64,000 nucleotides of DNA, from the NCBI RefSeq assembly GCF_000182925.2, contig NC_026503.1, forward strand, positions 4,092,001 through 4,156,000. The letters run 5' to 3'. The stretch is from Neurospora crassa OR74A. Its lineage: Eukaryota > Ascomycota > Sordariomycetes > Sordariales > Sordariaceae. Below the pieces are notes generated by a model. The model was given only the letters and a program-made list of their open reading frames with translations. It did not search any database and was not told where the DNA came from. The position numbers were made by a program, and so were the translations under genes. Positions 34,991 to 46,656 of this stretch are shown here, piece after piece (the first letter of the stretch is position 1; every line of letters begins with the position of its first letter).

Positions 34991-36902
34991 ATGCATGAAA
35001 TCATCACGCTCCAGCTCGGGCAGCAGAGCAATTATCTAGCCACGCATTTCTGGAATGCCCAGGTAAGCATGTTCATTGATTTCACTTGAAACCGGGGAAA
35101 CAGCTGACACTTCTCGAGGAATCATATTTTACATATTCCGAGGATCAAGAGCCAGCCGTTAACCATGATATCCACTGGCGTCCCGGCATCGGTGCGGATG
35201 GCACCGAAACCTACATGCCGCGGACCGTCATTTACGATCTGAAGGGTGGCTTTGGGTCCATGGCAAAGACGAATGCGCTGTATAACGACCTTGAGGAGGG
35301 ACAGACGCCTCAAGCATTGTGGTAAGTTGGGCATCAATCTCGGTCTGGTGGACATCTTGCACCAGATTCCGTCATTTTCGATCGACATCCTTCCAGCGTT
35401 CAAACCCATCCTCCCTTTCGTCTACCTCCTGACTCACCTCCCCTCCTTTCTCGCCACAGGAATGGACCAACCGTACTCCAAAAACAGCCCGCCATCCCAC
35501 AATCCGCCTATCAACAATCCCTCGACGCCGGCCTCGAGCCCCCTCCCCTCACCACGGACACCGTCCGCTACTGGTCTGATTTCAACCGGGTCTTCTACCA
35601 CCCGCGCTCCGTCGTTCAGCTGAACGAGTACGAACTCAACTCATCCATCATGCCGTTTGAGCGCTACGCGACGGGCGAGGATCTGTTTGCGTCGCTGGAC
35701 AAGGAACATGACCTTCTCGATCGGGACCTGCGGCCTTTTATCGAAGAGGCCGACCAGATGCAAGGGATTCAAGTCATGACAGGCTTGGACGATGCCTGGG
35801 GCGGATTTGCGGCAAAATACTTGGAGAGGATAAGAGACGAGTACGGCAAGACGGCCATGTTCGTTTGGGGCAGCGAGCAGGAGTCGGTGATGAGGGCTGG
35901 CGGATTGAGCAGGGAGAAGAGACTGCTGAGACTGGCGAATAAGGCAAGGACAATGACGGAGGTGTATAAGTATGCGAGCGTTGTCGTGCCGTTTACGGTG
36001 CCTGCGACGCTGCCGGGGAGTGTGGTGCTGGATGCGGGCTCGCAGTGGCATAATACTGCGCTGTCGGCGGCGGCGATAGAGAGCGTCACGCTTCCGTCGC
36101 GGCTGAGGGATCCGGCGAACAGGGATACGATGGCTACGCTGGCTGATTCGCTCAATGCGATGGGGAAGCAGAATGTGGCTAGCTTGGGGATGAGCTTTGC
36201 TCCAGAGCCGACGGAGGAGGAAGATGTAGTCATGGAAGGGACGCAGGATTTCAGGCAGAGGCAGTTGCTGAACCAGAAGTCGAGTAGACATGCGGCTGTG
36301 ATGGTGAAGGAGAACCCGGAGGGAGTGTTTCTCGATATTAACTTTACTCCCACCGATCAGTTGGACTATGTCCGTCGCCGTGGTGGCGGCGATGATGACA
36401 GACCGAGGGTGTTCAGCCAGATGCTTACCTCGAGAGGTTATGAGATTGATGAGCAGGTGCAGGAAGCCAAGGAGGCTGAGGAGGACGAGAGGTTCCGCAG
36501 GAGGAGCTCGTACGAGACTGTTATGAAAAGGTACGTTTTCTGTGTTTTTTTCTTTTCTTTTTTTTTTTTCCTTTTTACTTTTTTTTTTCTCGTCATCTTT
36601 TGCTAACAAAGTCCCTCTCATGCAGTTATCACACACCCCTTCGCTTCCCTCTTCTAGACAGCTTCCCTCAGATCTTCAGGGATGACAGTGGTGAGCCACT
36701 GAAGAGAGGAGGAGCGATCAATGTCACTAGCAGTCTGTCTACGGATGCTTCAGTGCATAAGAGGCTGAAGTCGTTGAGGACTACGGTTGGTCGGTCGATT
36801 GGATTGGAGGATAGGGAACAGCTTGGAAACGAGCTGGCGGAGATGGCTGATGAATATCATGAGGGGTGGTCGAGTGGAAGTGATGATGGAGATGACGATT
36901 GA
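34991..36902 (+). CDS. dml1: Dml1/misato family tubulin-like protein
   Basis: Misato/Dml1 proteins share tubulin and FtsZ-like segments and act in mitochondrial morphology and inheritance. Exons 34991-35062, 35119-35321, 35460-36530 and 36626-36902 give 540 residues. The first exon encodes [20 protein letters not shown], the conserved N-terminus. The first acceptor is chosen as the GAG at 35116-35118 because CTGAC, the branch consensus, lies just before it and the join gives NAQESYFTYS, as in relatives. Using the earlier CAG would add five residues. Further family text: [43 protein letters not shown] and [13 protein letters not shown]. The C-terminus is acidic (SDDGDDD). The third intron carries long T runs. 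The gene converges on its neighbour with 105 bp between stop codons. Confidence 0.92.
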
Positions 36903-37007
36903 TCGGTCGACGCAGCAATCAACAACGTGTTCAAGCGTGAAGCAGACAAGACGATTACTCCCCGAGGTCCTTCCGCCTTTACACCAGACATTTCACTACC
37001 TGGGTAT

Positions 37008-38780
37008 CTAACCATCCAAACCCAACAACGCCCCAATCAAATCCCCCTCCCCTTCCATCTCCCAGAAATCCATCACCACAACTCCCAACCTCTTCCCCTT
37101 TAACCCGTCCGGCCCATCATCCCTCAGCAACGCCAACAACTTTTCGTTAACTCCTCCTTTCACCGTTCCACCGCCAGTCACCTTGGGGACACCTTGCCGT
37201 TGTTCTTCCGGACCAAGCGCCATAACCTCCGGCGTAATGTTCGGTTCATTCAATACATGTTCCCCCGAGGTGAACGTGATCCACAACCCATCATCCTCAT
37301 CATCCTCCCCGCGTGCACCCAGTCCTGCCCCGGGACCGCTCGCAGCCCGTAAATGGCCCTCCACAGCCTCCCACTTAGCCATCACATTCTCCGTTACACT
37401 TCCATTCATCCCACTCGGCAGGTCGTTAGGTTCAAAGTAGTCCTCTATATACGCCGTCTCATTCCTCTTTTCCCCCTCTACCACACCCAAGTCAAGTTGG
37501 TTATAAACCAACTCAAAGCCTCTATTGTTCTCCGGCCATAGGCTAGGAGAAAAGTTGAGTCCCGGTACAGCCAGCTGTTGATCGAGAGGCAAGTCGGGCA
37601 GGTCGAAGCGTTTGAGGAGGACGATCTTGCCACGGGCGTCTCCCAAAGTGGGCGGGAGGGAGTGTGACGGGTAGATGAAGCGGCGGGCGGCCGGGGTTGT
37701 AAGGAGGGAATGAAGGAGGCGTTGGACTTGTGGGGTGTTGGAGGCGTGGGAGCGGGTTGGGTGCTGTTAGTCTGTTAGCGAAGGGAGCGGGAGAGGCGGT
37801 AACTTAATGGACGGTGATGATGACCCCTTTTGTTTACATATAACCCAAACCAGTTATACCCACCCCAGATGAAACCCAAAACCAGGGCATGAAAATGTGT
37901 AAACGAAAGAAAGAAAGGAAAGAAATAAAATGAAAAGTAAAGAGAAGAAACTCACCTCATACTGCAAACTAACCATCACCACCTCCCCCGCTCCCCTCCC
38001 CTCCAACCAACTATAAAACCCAAACAAAACATCCTCCACCGTCGCCACCTCACTCAACAAAGCCATCTTATGCCAAAACACCAGTCTCGTCCCTTGTCCT
38101 CCTCCCCCTTTCCCACTCCCACCCGTACCTGTATCCAACGCAGCATACCGCAAATCAAAGAACCGCACCCCCGCCTCCAACGATTCCAAAATACTCTTCT
38201 TCTGACACCTAAACCATTCAGCCGGCAAGTAGCTCGGATTAGAAGGGATCGAGTTCCTCGTCTCAGTAGTAAAGTTCCAGGTTGCGCTGTCGTGGGTTCC
38301 CGGAATGGCTCTGAGGCGGGTGAGCGGCAGGGAGTCCGGGAGAGGGGTCATCCATTGTGCGCGACGCTTGGAGGCTGCGGACTTGTTGAAGGAGGAAGGG
38401 AAGGTGCCGAAGATTTGGCGGCCGTCACCGAGAATCTTTTGGAGGGCCAGGTCGGCTACTGAGGAGAAGGAGTCTTCTTCTTCTCCAGGTTGTGATGGGG
38501 AAGGAGAGGTTGTTAATGGGTTGCCAGTGGTGAGGTCTGTAAGGAGGGAGAAGAAGAGGAGGTGAAGGACCCAGAAGAGGACGGCCATGATGCATACGGA
38601 GCTGAGGATCGCGCGGTAGGAGGTTGTGGGTAGTAGGCCGCGAAAGCGCTTGAAGCGCCGTGGTGAGGATGAGGGCGTGGATGCCGCTGCCACTGTCGGT
38701 GAGGGAAGATGAGGAAGACTCCGAGGAACTGGCGCAGAGAAGAGCGGCGAGCGCCCAGGTTTTAATTCCTGGTGCATCAT
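37008..38780 (-). CDS. Membrane-anchored PLC-X-like phosphodiesterase
   Basis: Related to the catalytic X domain of phosphatidylinositol-specific phospholipase C. Exons 38780-37956 and 37763-37008, with a 192-nt intron, give 526 residues. A cytosolic Pro/Ser-rich head is followed by one membrane segment at about 58-80, so the rest is probably lumenal or extracellular. The X-like core has the first catalytic His in PGTHDSATW (H163-D164), LEAGVRFFDLRY at 201-212, and the second His in FWHKMALL (H237). The Y domain and C2 of signalling PLCs are absent, so this is the small microbial type. Acidic DDEDDG loops occur near the C-terminal third. Substrate is unknown; PI or GPI-like lipids are plausible. 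A tandem TAACAG at the acceptor could permit slight splice slippage. Confidence 0.88.
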
Positions 38781-39353
38781 CGCGGCATAGCGGATGGAAG
38801 AAGCAAGTGGCTTTTGGGGTCCTCGAGGGTGATACCCGAGGTACTTCGAGCGGGTTTACACGGCCAAAGTACTTGAGACAAGATAGAATCCTCAGTGAGA
38901 TGTTGGGTTGAGGATCTCGAGACAGGTGTTACTGTGTATCTATTTGTAGGACATGCGACCGACGATCTACGGGGGCGAACGTGCAAGCTTTGATTGGCTG
39001 CTGGCATTTTGACGTTGACATACTGAGGCGCATATGGCGTTTTCCCCCGAGTACAACGGAACTAACAGCTCAATTCATTAGCAGAAGCAATCGACGCAGC
39101 AAAGAATTTGTTAAGATGATGTATAATAGAGCAAGAAGTGAGATGAAAAGTCACGGACGCAAAGACCACTGCGAGATGGAAACTTGGCTTAGTTGATGGG
39201 GCACTTGTGCCCCGAAAAACTAAATTTATTAGTCTAGCAGATTTAGCAACTCTATCTTAGATACATTTCTCTACACCTCGCGCGTGGTACTGCTCGCACA
39301 TAGCAACTAATTTGTCCGTGACCGCCAACAAAATCTGTCTGTACATCCTTCGA
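38781..39353. other. Spacer between PLC-like gene and poly(A) polymerase gene
   Basis: Promoter region of the minus-strand PLC-like gene and 3' flank of the poly(A) polymerase. No gene or repeat was recognised. Confidence 0.5.
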
Positions 39354-41301
39354 TCAGTGTTCGCTCTTAATGGTCGGTGGCGCGGTCGCCATCTGTTGTC
39401 GCTTGGCCATCGGGCCGTTCGCATGTTCCCCTTCGGCCATACGCTTCTTCTTCTTGACTGGCCTAACAGGCTTCGTCTCTCCAGGCTCGAAAACGTCGTC
39501 GGGGAGATCGAAATTCCTAACGTGCTGGATAGTCAATCCCATCAACTCTGCTTTGAAGATGTCGTTCGAGGTGCACATTGCCTTGAAGTCGTCGACTTCT
39601 CTGGACAGATCCAGAGACTTAGCTCCCTCTACCAGCTGCAGGCCGATGTAATGGTTAGTGGTGTAAATCTCAAGCTCCGGCTCCTTCTCCGGTATATCCT
39701 CCAGCTTAACCTTGTCTTCGTCGTAGTCGTTGGCCTCAGGCTTTACAGAGTTGTCCTCAGGCTTTAGAGGTACCGTTCCTAGATGTACCACGTCGTTCGG
39801 TTCTTCCTTGACAGCCGGCACAGTCGGCTCCCGTGCAACACCATCCTCCGTCTTGATCTCCGCCTTGACCTCAACCTTGCTGTCGTTCTTGGCGCTCCCA
39901 TTCGCGGCTATATCCGTCGGCTTGACCATGTATGTGAGATTTCCGGTTTGAATCTCTTCGACCTGAGCATCCGTCTTGCATCGGTGCACTCTGTCGTAAC
40001 CTTTGTTGAAGGGGCGGGCAAGGGCGATGGAAGGGTGCAGCTCAAGCTTCTGGACCAGAACACGCACTCTTGACTCGACGAAGCCCGACCAGGTATTCTG
40101 CGCCTCTTTGGTCCTGCCGGATGAGATGACCGTCAGGTAAAACTTGAAGCCGTTGGTGAAAAAGGTGTGTTTCTCGAACAAATCTTTCCAAGGCCTTTTA
40201 CCCAACATGATCTCTTCGGAAATCTGCACCCCCCGTTCCAGCTCCTGTTGAATGACCGCCATTGAAGACCTTCCAACATTGTGTGTCGCGCACATGGAAG
40301 GGTATGATGGGGTGATGATGGGCATCTTGTGATTGCGATCACTCGGGTATATCTAGTCTGTGGTGAGACATCAGCGCGACAATGATGAGGGGTTGACTTA
40401 CCTTGGGATTCCACACCGCTACACGCGTAATGGACTGGTTGTATTCGATATTCTTCAGAAGAACCGGGAGCGGCCATGGCCAGTTGAGCATAATAGTGAA
40501 GAATTTCCTGACGATGACAGCACTCGTCGCCTTCGGATAGAGTTGGCATACTCTGGCGACCAGCATAGCCCAAGCCACACCACCAGGATAACCCATGATA
40601 TTGGCGTAGATAGCCCTTCTCTGAGCCCAGAGCTTGATTGCACGAAGTGCCAGCTTGAACGTCTTCTCTTCGGGAACCAGCGCAAGGATCTCGTCGGTTA
40701 CGCGTGTTCCGTTGAGCGAGCGCACCTCGTTTTCGGACAAGCCGCGCAGGAGGTTGTTACTGTTCAAATTCCAGTCCTTGTCGTCAGGAAGTTGACGAAG
40801 GCTCTGGATTGAACAGAAGATAAGATCTATGCTGATGCCCGAATACTCGAACTTGATGATAGGAACGAAGGCCTCGGGTACTGGAGTCAGGTCGGTGATG
40901 GCGCCAGGGGGAGCCATTTCGACAAGAAGGTTGGGAAAGATGTCGAAGTATTGCTTGACGGTGACGTACTTGGGTACAACGACGAGGGTATCGATATCGG
41001 ATCCTGGCCCATACACACCCAAGCGAAAACTGCCATATGTGAATATTCTGCCTCGAGCGTCGCGAATCAAAATGGCATTGTGCGGCTCCTTTTCCTGCGC
41101 GGCCCTCTTCACGAATTCATCAGTAATGCGCTGGAGATCTGCGAGCACCGCCCATCGCTTATCAGTTTCGGCCTGACTTTCGAAGGTGCCCTGCGCGCGC
41201 AGCTCTTTGAGAAGGGCCTCGGTCTGTCGTTTCTCGGCGTCGGTAGGTAGCGTGGTCGAGATAGGAGGCGTTACGCCCAAGGTTTGTTCGGGGTTCGACA
41301 T
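39354..41301 (-). CDS. pap1: Nuclear poly(A) polymerase
   Basis: Adds poly(A) tails to cleaved pre-mRNA within the cleavage and polyadenylation complex. Exons 41301-40402 and 40352-39354, split by a 49-nt intron, give 632 residues from MSNPEQTLG. The nucleotidyltransferase core is complete: G90-S91 in YGSFRLGVYGPGSDIDT, metal ligands D102 and D104, and the third Asp D159 in GISIDLIF. These match Asp100/102/154 of yeast Pap1. Then come LWAQRRAIYANIMGYPGGV and, after the splice, HKMPIITPSYPSMCATHNV. The C-terminal RNA-binding domain is followed by an acidic/Lys-rich insert (~475-560) and a basic KKKKRMAEGEH tail that could be a nuclear signal. The ATG at 41301 has a CACC context and gives the N-terminus expected from homologues, although the frame stays open upstream to an ATG at 41514. 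Confidence 0.95.
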
Positions 41302-42683
41302 GGTGGCACGAAGCGCGGTGGGACGAGGAAGCGTGCTGGATGCGCCGCTAAGAGTATCGAAGACGAAATATGTCGTGCAGGACTGATCGATGACGCTGGT
41401 CGCGACAAGAGGAAAACTGGATCGCGCGCGCAAAAGAGAGGAGCGCAGGCGCAGTGAGAGAACGCTGACGGGCGAAAATAGAAGTCTATGATGGGATTGA
41501 ACAGAAGGAACCAAGCAGCTCCACGTAAGGCAAAGAACGCTCAGGTCATGATATGCTGTGCTTTTTGTTGATTCGAAAGATGGTGATACCGGATAGCTGA
41601 TTGATTCTGATATCGACCCTGGGGCAGTCGGAGAAGCCGAAACCAGACAGGGTGATCGATGGGGATGGATGAAGGGGCTGCGTTAGGTAGGTTGTCGCAG
41701 AAGACAAAAAGCACGTCGCCGACTCGGCGCGTCTCGGTTCAGCCTGGGTGTTGAGCACGGACTCCCACTCACCACAAGTCTGGCAGCATGATTGGCGCGA
41801 AGCAATGTCCTGTTATTTCAGAGACGCTGGACACTGCAACTTGAAATGCAACCTGCAGGAATCACCCGTAAACCTCTGACGAGTATCCTGGGACCCGCAC
41901 GGGGATACCTAATCTCCACTGAAATTCAAGTACTTTGGTACCCCCACCATAATAAGACGGGTATCATGTTGGCTTAGGTTTTGGTGTCTTGGTTCCGACA
42001 ATTCAGGGAGTCAAGCTCTGAAAAGCTCAATCGTCACATTGCAAAGGCCGCTGGACTGCCGCATTTCAGGTAGAAGAAGGTCTTCCCCAGACAACCCGAC
42101 CTGTTCCTTCAAGTACCTAGGTAGGTAGGCGTAGGATGTCCGTCTGTCCACTTCTGGGCATCTTACAGTACATTCGAGTAACGCCATGGGGACAGGTGAG
42201 TTGGCAGAATCAGTTCCATTTTTGCAGTAAACATCGGTCTAATATTCAGGGACGTATTCTATTATATCGGCTGTAAGTACCAATTCAACTTTGGTCTAAT
42301 GCTAGGTACGTACCATCGGAGTGAAGGTCAAATGACGATAGAGTAGAAGTATGGATTTGGAGAACAGATGACATTTCAAAGCTGCCGCGGCCCCTGTGGA
42401 AGATGGGATCTGGCCCCAAGCGGCAAGCAAGGGCAAGACCGGACCAGGTGTCCATGCATCATCCACTGGAGTTCCCCTGGGAGGTCCCTTCCATAGCGCG
42501 GCCCCGCCCCCACACTGGCCCTGCAGGCCCCTGCACATGACGCTGCCGCTAGATGGAGGATCACCGTAACAGCCGGGGCAACGTTGAAAGTTTACATGGG
42601 TGTCGCATCTGGATTCTCTCGGCCTCCCCTACACTACATCCATTTTGCACCACTTCCACTTTGCTTAGTCTCAATGGGGAAGG
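41302..42683. other. Divergent intergenic region, poly(A) polymerase / hydrolase
   Basis: The first 213 bases remain open in frame with the poly(A) polymerase (see findings). A CCTAGGTAGGTAGG run lies near 42116-42131. No other gene is supported. Confidence 0.5.
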
Positions 42684-44125
42684 ATGAAAAAGACATTACT
42701 TCTCTGCTTCATCCACGGCTTCAAGGTATGTACAATGAGATTAAGCGACGCGCCAGCCAAGATCAAACTGACATTGTCATGCAAAGGGAGGTGAGTCGAC
42801 CTTTGGCGACAACTATGCCTTCACCGAGCACCTCCGCCAACTTGTCGCGGCCGACCTACCCAAGATAAACGTCAACGTCGTGGTATATCCCAAATATGAG
42901 ACTCGAGGGGACTTGGGCGAGTGCGTAGCGCGATTTCGAGATTGGTATGTGCTCATCGACCGCATCCGTTCCTTCATCTGTCACATGCTTGAAGCCCCGA
43001 ACCATCCCTAACATGGGTCGCCCTCGCTATCACAGGCTCATGAATAAAGTCATCGACCTCGAAGTTGCCGCCGGAACCTCATCGCCCACCATAGATCCCT
43101 CGGTCCGCGTCGTTCTAGTCGGCCACTCCATGGGCGGCATCGTCGCCGCCGAAACCGCCATCGAGCTCTCCTCCGACAAGCCTATCCACGGCAGCACCGA
43201 CCCGGCCGTCGAGGACCCGAAGCTGGACCATCGCACCGCCGACTCCGCGCCTCTCCATCGACCACCCAGCCCCAGCTCGCTCATGTTTCCCTATATCCAG
43301 GGCGTCCTCGGCTTCGATACACCCTATCTAGGCATCGCTCCTGCCGTCTTCGCTCATGGCGTCGAGGGTCACTATGCGACGGCTTCGGCGGCGCTGTCGC
43401 AACTGAGCAGCTTGACAAGTTTACTCGGAGCGAAGGGGGCGCAGGTGCAATCGAACGCAACAACGCAGAAAAGACAGATGGCCGCTCTGCCGGCGCCGGA
43501 AAAGAAGGAGGAGCAGCAGAGGAATAATGGCAGCCCCTGGGGGAACTGGGGCAAGATCGCCATGGTCGCGGGCGCAGCGGCTGCTGCAGCGGCTGGAGGA
43601 GCGGCGGCGTACTACAATCGAGATCAGATTACGCAAAGCGTGAGCTGGGCGACGTCGCATCTCGAGTTTGTCGGGGTGCTTTATAGAAGAGAAGAGCTGC
43701 GGCGCCGTGTGGCGTACATGGTGCGGCTCAACAATGACCTTGGGGTCGGTTTCGGAAACTTTTATACCCGGTTGGGACGGGCCGCGGGGTCAAAGGAAGT
43801 GAGCATGGTCGGGACTGTGATGGGCAATGAACGGACATTTTGCGTCCTGCCTAAAAAGGATCCCGCTGGGGACTGGAGGGAGGCCATCAACGATAAGGCT
43901 AAGGACGAAGTAACGGCACATATCTGTAAGTGCACCCCTCCCAATCTGTTGGAGCGAGGTCTTTATACATACGTGAAGCGAGTACTGACACTATTCATAG
44001 CCATGTTCGACCTGAAGGACAACCCTGGCTATACCAAGATGGCGCATGATGCTAGAGATATGATTGTTAAGTGGTTGCGGAACGACTGGTATGAAAGCAG
44101 TAACGGTGATGTCATTCGCGCATAG
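42684..44125 (+). CDS. Alpha/beta-hydrolase, putative serine esterase or lipase
   Basis: Exons 42684-42725, 42787-42944, 43036-43925 and 44001-44125 (introns 61, 91 and 75 nt) give 404 residues. The first exon codes only MKKTLLLCFIHGFK, which joins to GGESTFGDNYAF and so forms the HGF-K-GG oxyanion loop seen in DUF676-like esterases. The nucleophile elbow GHSMGG is at 96-101 (Ser98). Residues 145-165 carry GVLGFDTPYLGIAPAVFAHG, the usual strand after the elbow in this group. An Ala/Gly-rich segment, MVAGAAAAAAAGGAAAYY, around 230-250 could be a membrane helix or a flexible linker. An earlier ATG at 42674 is out of frame. The substrate cannot be told; related fungal proteins are annotated as lipid-droplet or ER-linked lipases, which is family knowledge only. 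Confidence 0.88.
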
Positions 44126-44435
44126 AAGCGCACCCTAATAACCGTAACCTTCCATCTAATAGCCCAAGTCATTTCGTTTTTTTCCCATCATAATCCGTCT
44201 ATCATTATCTTTAAATCACGGAAACTCTTTGAAAGTATTATGTATATTCCCCCGATTAGCTCGGCCGCAGAATCCACAGTCCAAGTGGCTTGTAAAAATC
44301 ATTTACCGTGACCACGACATTTCAACAGCAGGGGCGGGTAGGCTGTGAGCATACGTCGCACGCCAGTCCAGCCCAAGCCAAACCCCTCCTCTTTACAACA
44401 ACCACAGCCTAGGTAGTCTAAAACTCTGTAACCCC
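44126..44435. other. Short spacer between convergent genes
   Basis: Holds the 3' ends of the hydrolase and dehydratase genes. Nothing else is seen. Confidence 0.55.
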
Positions 44436-45243
44436 TCACTGCCTCTTCTTCTCCTTTTTCTCCTTGATAGCACCACCACCAACCTGCTTCCTCCTCTGGC
44501 TCAACATGTGGCTATACAGCACCACCGAGCCAGGGATATACGACAACAGCACAGCAACCAGCGCATAAGGGTACCAAGTCGCGAGCTGATCGGCCGGACC
44601 CACGAGCGCCTTGAAGATCATGGCCACCTCGGAGCTGATGCCCATTGGGTACAGCACCAGGAAGGCGCTATACCGCAGCCAGTGCAGCCAGTAAGGAATG
44701 AAGTCGACCTGCTTGAGCGCAAAGTAGCTGTACCGGATCACCTCGGTGGTGGACCAGGCCGTCAACATGGAGGTGTACCAGGCCGAACTGTTGAGGTGCG
44801 GGAAGGGGTACGAGATACCCCAGACGAGCATCAGGCGCGAGGCGACTTGCATGACGGTGGTGAAAATTGGGGCGGGGACGATGCCTGTTTTTTTTTGTGT
44901 GTGTGTTAAACATCGATTAGCGTTTGTTTCCCTAAACAGGTAGTAGAGAGAAAAGGTAGAGGAGGGGACAGAGATAGGGACAAGGATGAGAGATGGAGAC
45001 TGAGACGGGATCCGGGTGGGGGCAAGCGTCGGGCAAGCAAGGCATACCGGTAAGAGCATGGAAGATCTCCATGACAGCAAAGGTCTGCGTAACACGAGCA
45101 AAGTCATCGACGACCAGCGGTACAAAGGGCGCGCCCTTGGCAAAGTAGACGGACGCGACGCGGCCGAGGATCGTGGCCCAGGCGACGGCCGAGGCGGCAT
45201 TGTAAAGGACTAGGTAGCCCTTGCGGAGAGCTGAGCCAGCCAT
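44436..45243 (-). CDS. phs1: Very-long-chain 3-hydroxyacyl-CoA dehydratase (Phs1/PTPLA family)
   Basis: Third step of ER fatty acid elongation: dehydrates 3-hydroxyacyl-CoA to trans-2-enoyl-CoA. Exons 45243-45048 and 44884-44436, with a 163-nt intron, give 214 residues, the usual Phs1 size. The protein is almost wholly hydrophobic helices. Family text includes the N-terminal YLVLYNAASAVAW, VMEIFHALTGIVPAP (across the splice), QVASRLMLVWGI, and the catalytic region AWSTTEVIRYSYFAL. The Tyr/Glu active-site pair of the family lies in or near this last part. It ends in a Lys/Arg-rich tail, KEKKEKKRQ, resembling a dibasic ER-retention signal. It acts in the same cycle as the elongase at 15339-16724. 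The start has ACAATGGCT context. Confidence 0.94.
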
Positions 45244-46251
45244 TGTTGGTGTTGTTTGGTGTGTGGTGTGGTGTCGATGTTGTTTCGGTGATCAGTTCGG
45301 CGGACGTGGGAAGATGTCGACGGATGTTAAGGTAGGTAATGATTTGATGCTATGAACGTGATTGACGGACAAGGTAAGTAGGTGATAATGGATTCCCCAA
45401 CAAGACGGGACGAGACTGCTCCGAATGAACGCGGGGACAACAATTTTCGACCCGAACCGAGACCGCGGCAGGTGGATTCGCGCGTCGGGACAGGGGTCGG
45501 TTCCTTTCCTGTGGGGTAAGGTACTTGACTCCGCGGGACCCACTATCTTTCGGCGGCCTGGTGTTTAGAACGCCGATGTCACCGGTGGGTTGTGAGCATT
45601 CACATGTGAAAGAAATTCAACGCGAGAAAGGTAACTTGAATAAAGGGAATACACGGTATTGAGTTGAACCTAGGGTCATTGCCTCCATTTTGAACAATTC
45701 GCCGCTCACGTCTCGGCGTCCATCATTCTCGGCAGAGAACGGACGTCGATTGTTACCGCCCAGGGCTGGGCGCAGTACACATTCTGCCGTGTTAACCGGC
45801 CATGACGAATCTTTTTGATACTCGTCTTATTTTCAGTCCATAGTTATGCTGCCGAAGTCCAACGTCGTTGAATCGTCCTTTGAACCCAAGCATAGCTCAA
45901 AACTGGTATTGACCACTCCAATATACAAAATACAATTGCTCAACTCCAAATCTTTCTCCCTAGGCCCCAAAACGCCTTGGTATCATATCCCACGGAAAGG
46001 AAAAAGACAATAAAACAACATGGGGTTATTACATACAACAAAAACGGTTGTCATGTCATCGTTAAGCGTAAATGAAATATATCCTTCAGTGCTTCCTCCC
46101 AAAGCCTCCAATCTCCCTTGTTCGAGATGAGCTGGTTATAAAGTCCCCCCCAATGCAACCTGTTCCAGCCAGTGCAGACGGACGAACCCATGGCCCAGGT
46201 GAGTTCTTTCACCTACTTTGATCCATTTCTAGAAGCATGAGCGATGGATGA
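45244..46251. other. 1-kb intergenic region
   Basis: Promoter side of the dehydratase gene and 3' flank of the small gene that follows. TGGTGTG-type simple repeats occur near 45246-45276. No gene is supported. Confidence 0.5.
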
Positions 46252-46656
46252 TCACTCGCGCGAGTCCCTTCGATGCCTAAGGTTGCTCAAGAGGTTCCTA
46301 ATGGAGCGGCCTCCAAACAGGAACTCAGTCGAATGTCGTCCGCAGTAGCTGTGTGCGTTGACGTGCTTGTTGTGAGACTTGGTTGTCCGTAGTGGCCTTG
46401 ATGGGTCCGCAGAGTTTGTGATGTTCCCCGAATCCTTTCTGCTGTTGACGGGAGCCACTGTTGTCTCAGACTCGAAAGAGTACCTCATTTCGTGGTACTG
46501 TTGAGTTGTGTTAGTACCGGAAAGATGAGACACTCGGAAGGGAGCACGGCTTACGCTATCAAGAGACATGGGCGAGGTAATAGGGCTTGTGACGGGCCCG
46601 GTGGTGCTGATGTTGAATGCCGACGGAGCAGAGGCGCTAGAAGAAGAGCGCTTCAT
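46252..46656 (-). CDS. Small hypothetical protein with a CGRHS motif
   Basis: I do not recognise this gene. Two exons (46656-46555 and 46497-46252) flank a good 57-nt intron with donor GTAAGC, branch ACTAACA and acceptor CAG. They give 115 residues. The N-terminus is Ser/Thr/Pro-rich (ITSPMSLDS at the splice), the middle polar, and the C-terminal third more structured: NAHSYCGRHSTEFLFGG followed by a basic RSIRNLLSNLRHRRDSRE tail. The compact Cys-Gly-Arg-His motif and basic end look like a conserved fungal small-protein signature. The intron contains no stop, so retention would insert 19 residues. The frame continues upstream of the ATG without another ATG. Confidence 0.55.
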   Translation of the reverse strand: MKRSSSSASAPSAFNISTTGPVTSPITSPMSLDSVSRAPFRVSHLSGTNTTQQYHEMRYSFESETTVAPVNSRKDSGNITNSADPSRPLRTTKSHNKHVNAHSYCGRHSTEFLFGGRSIRNLLSNLRHRRDSRE

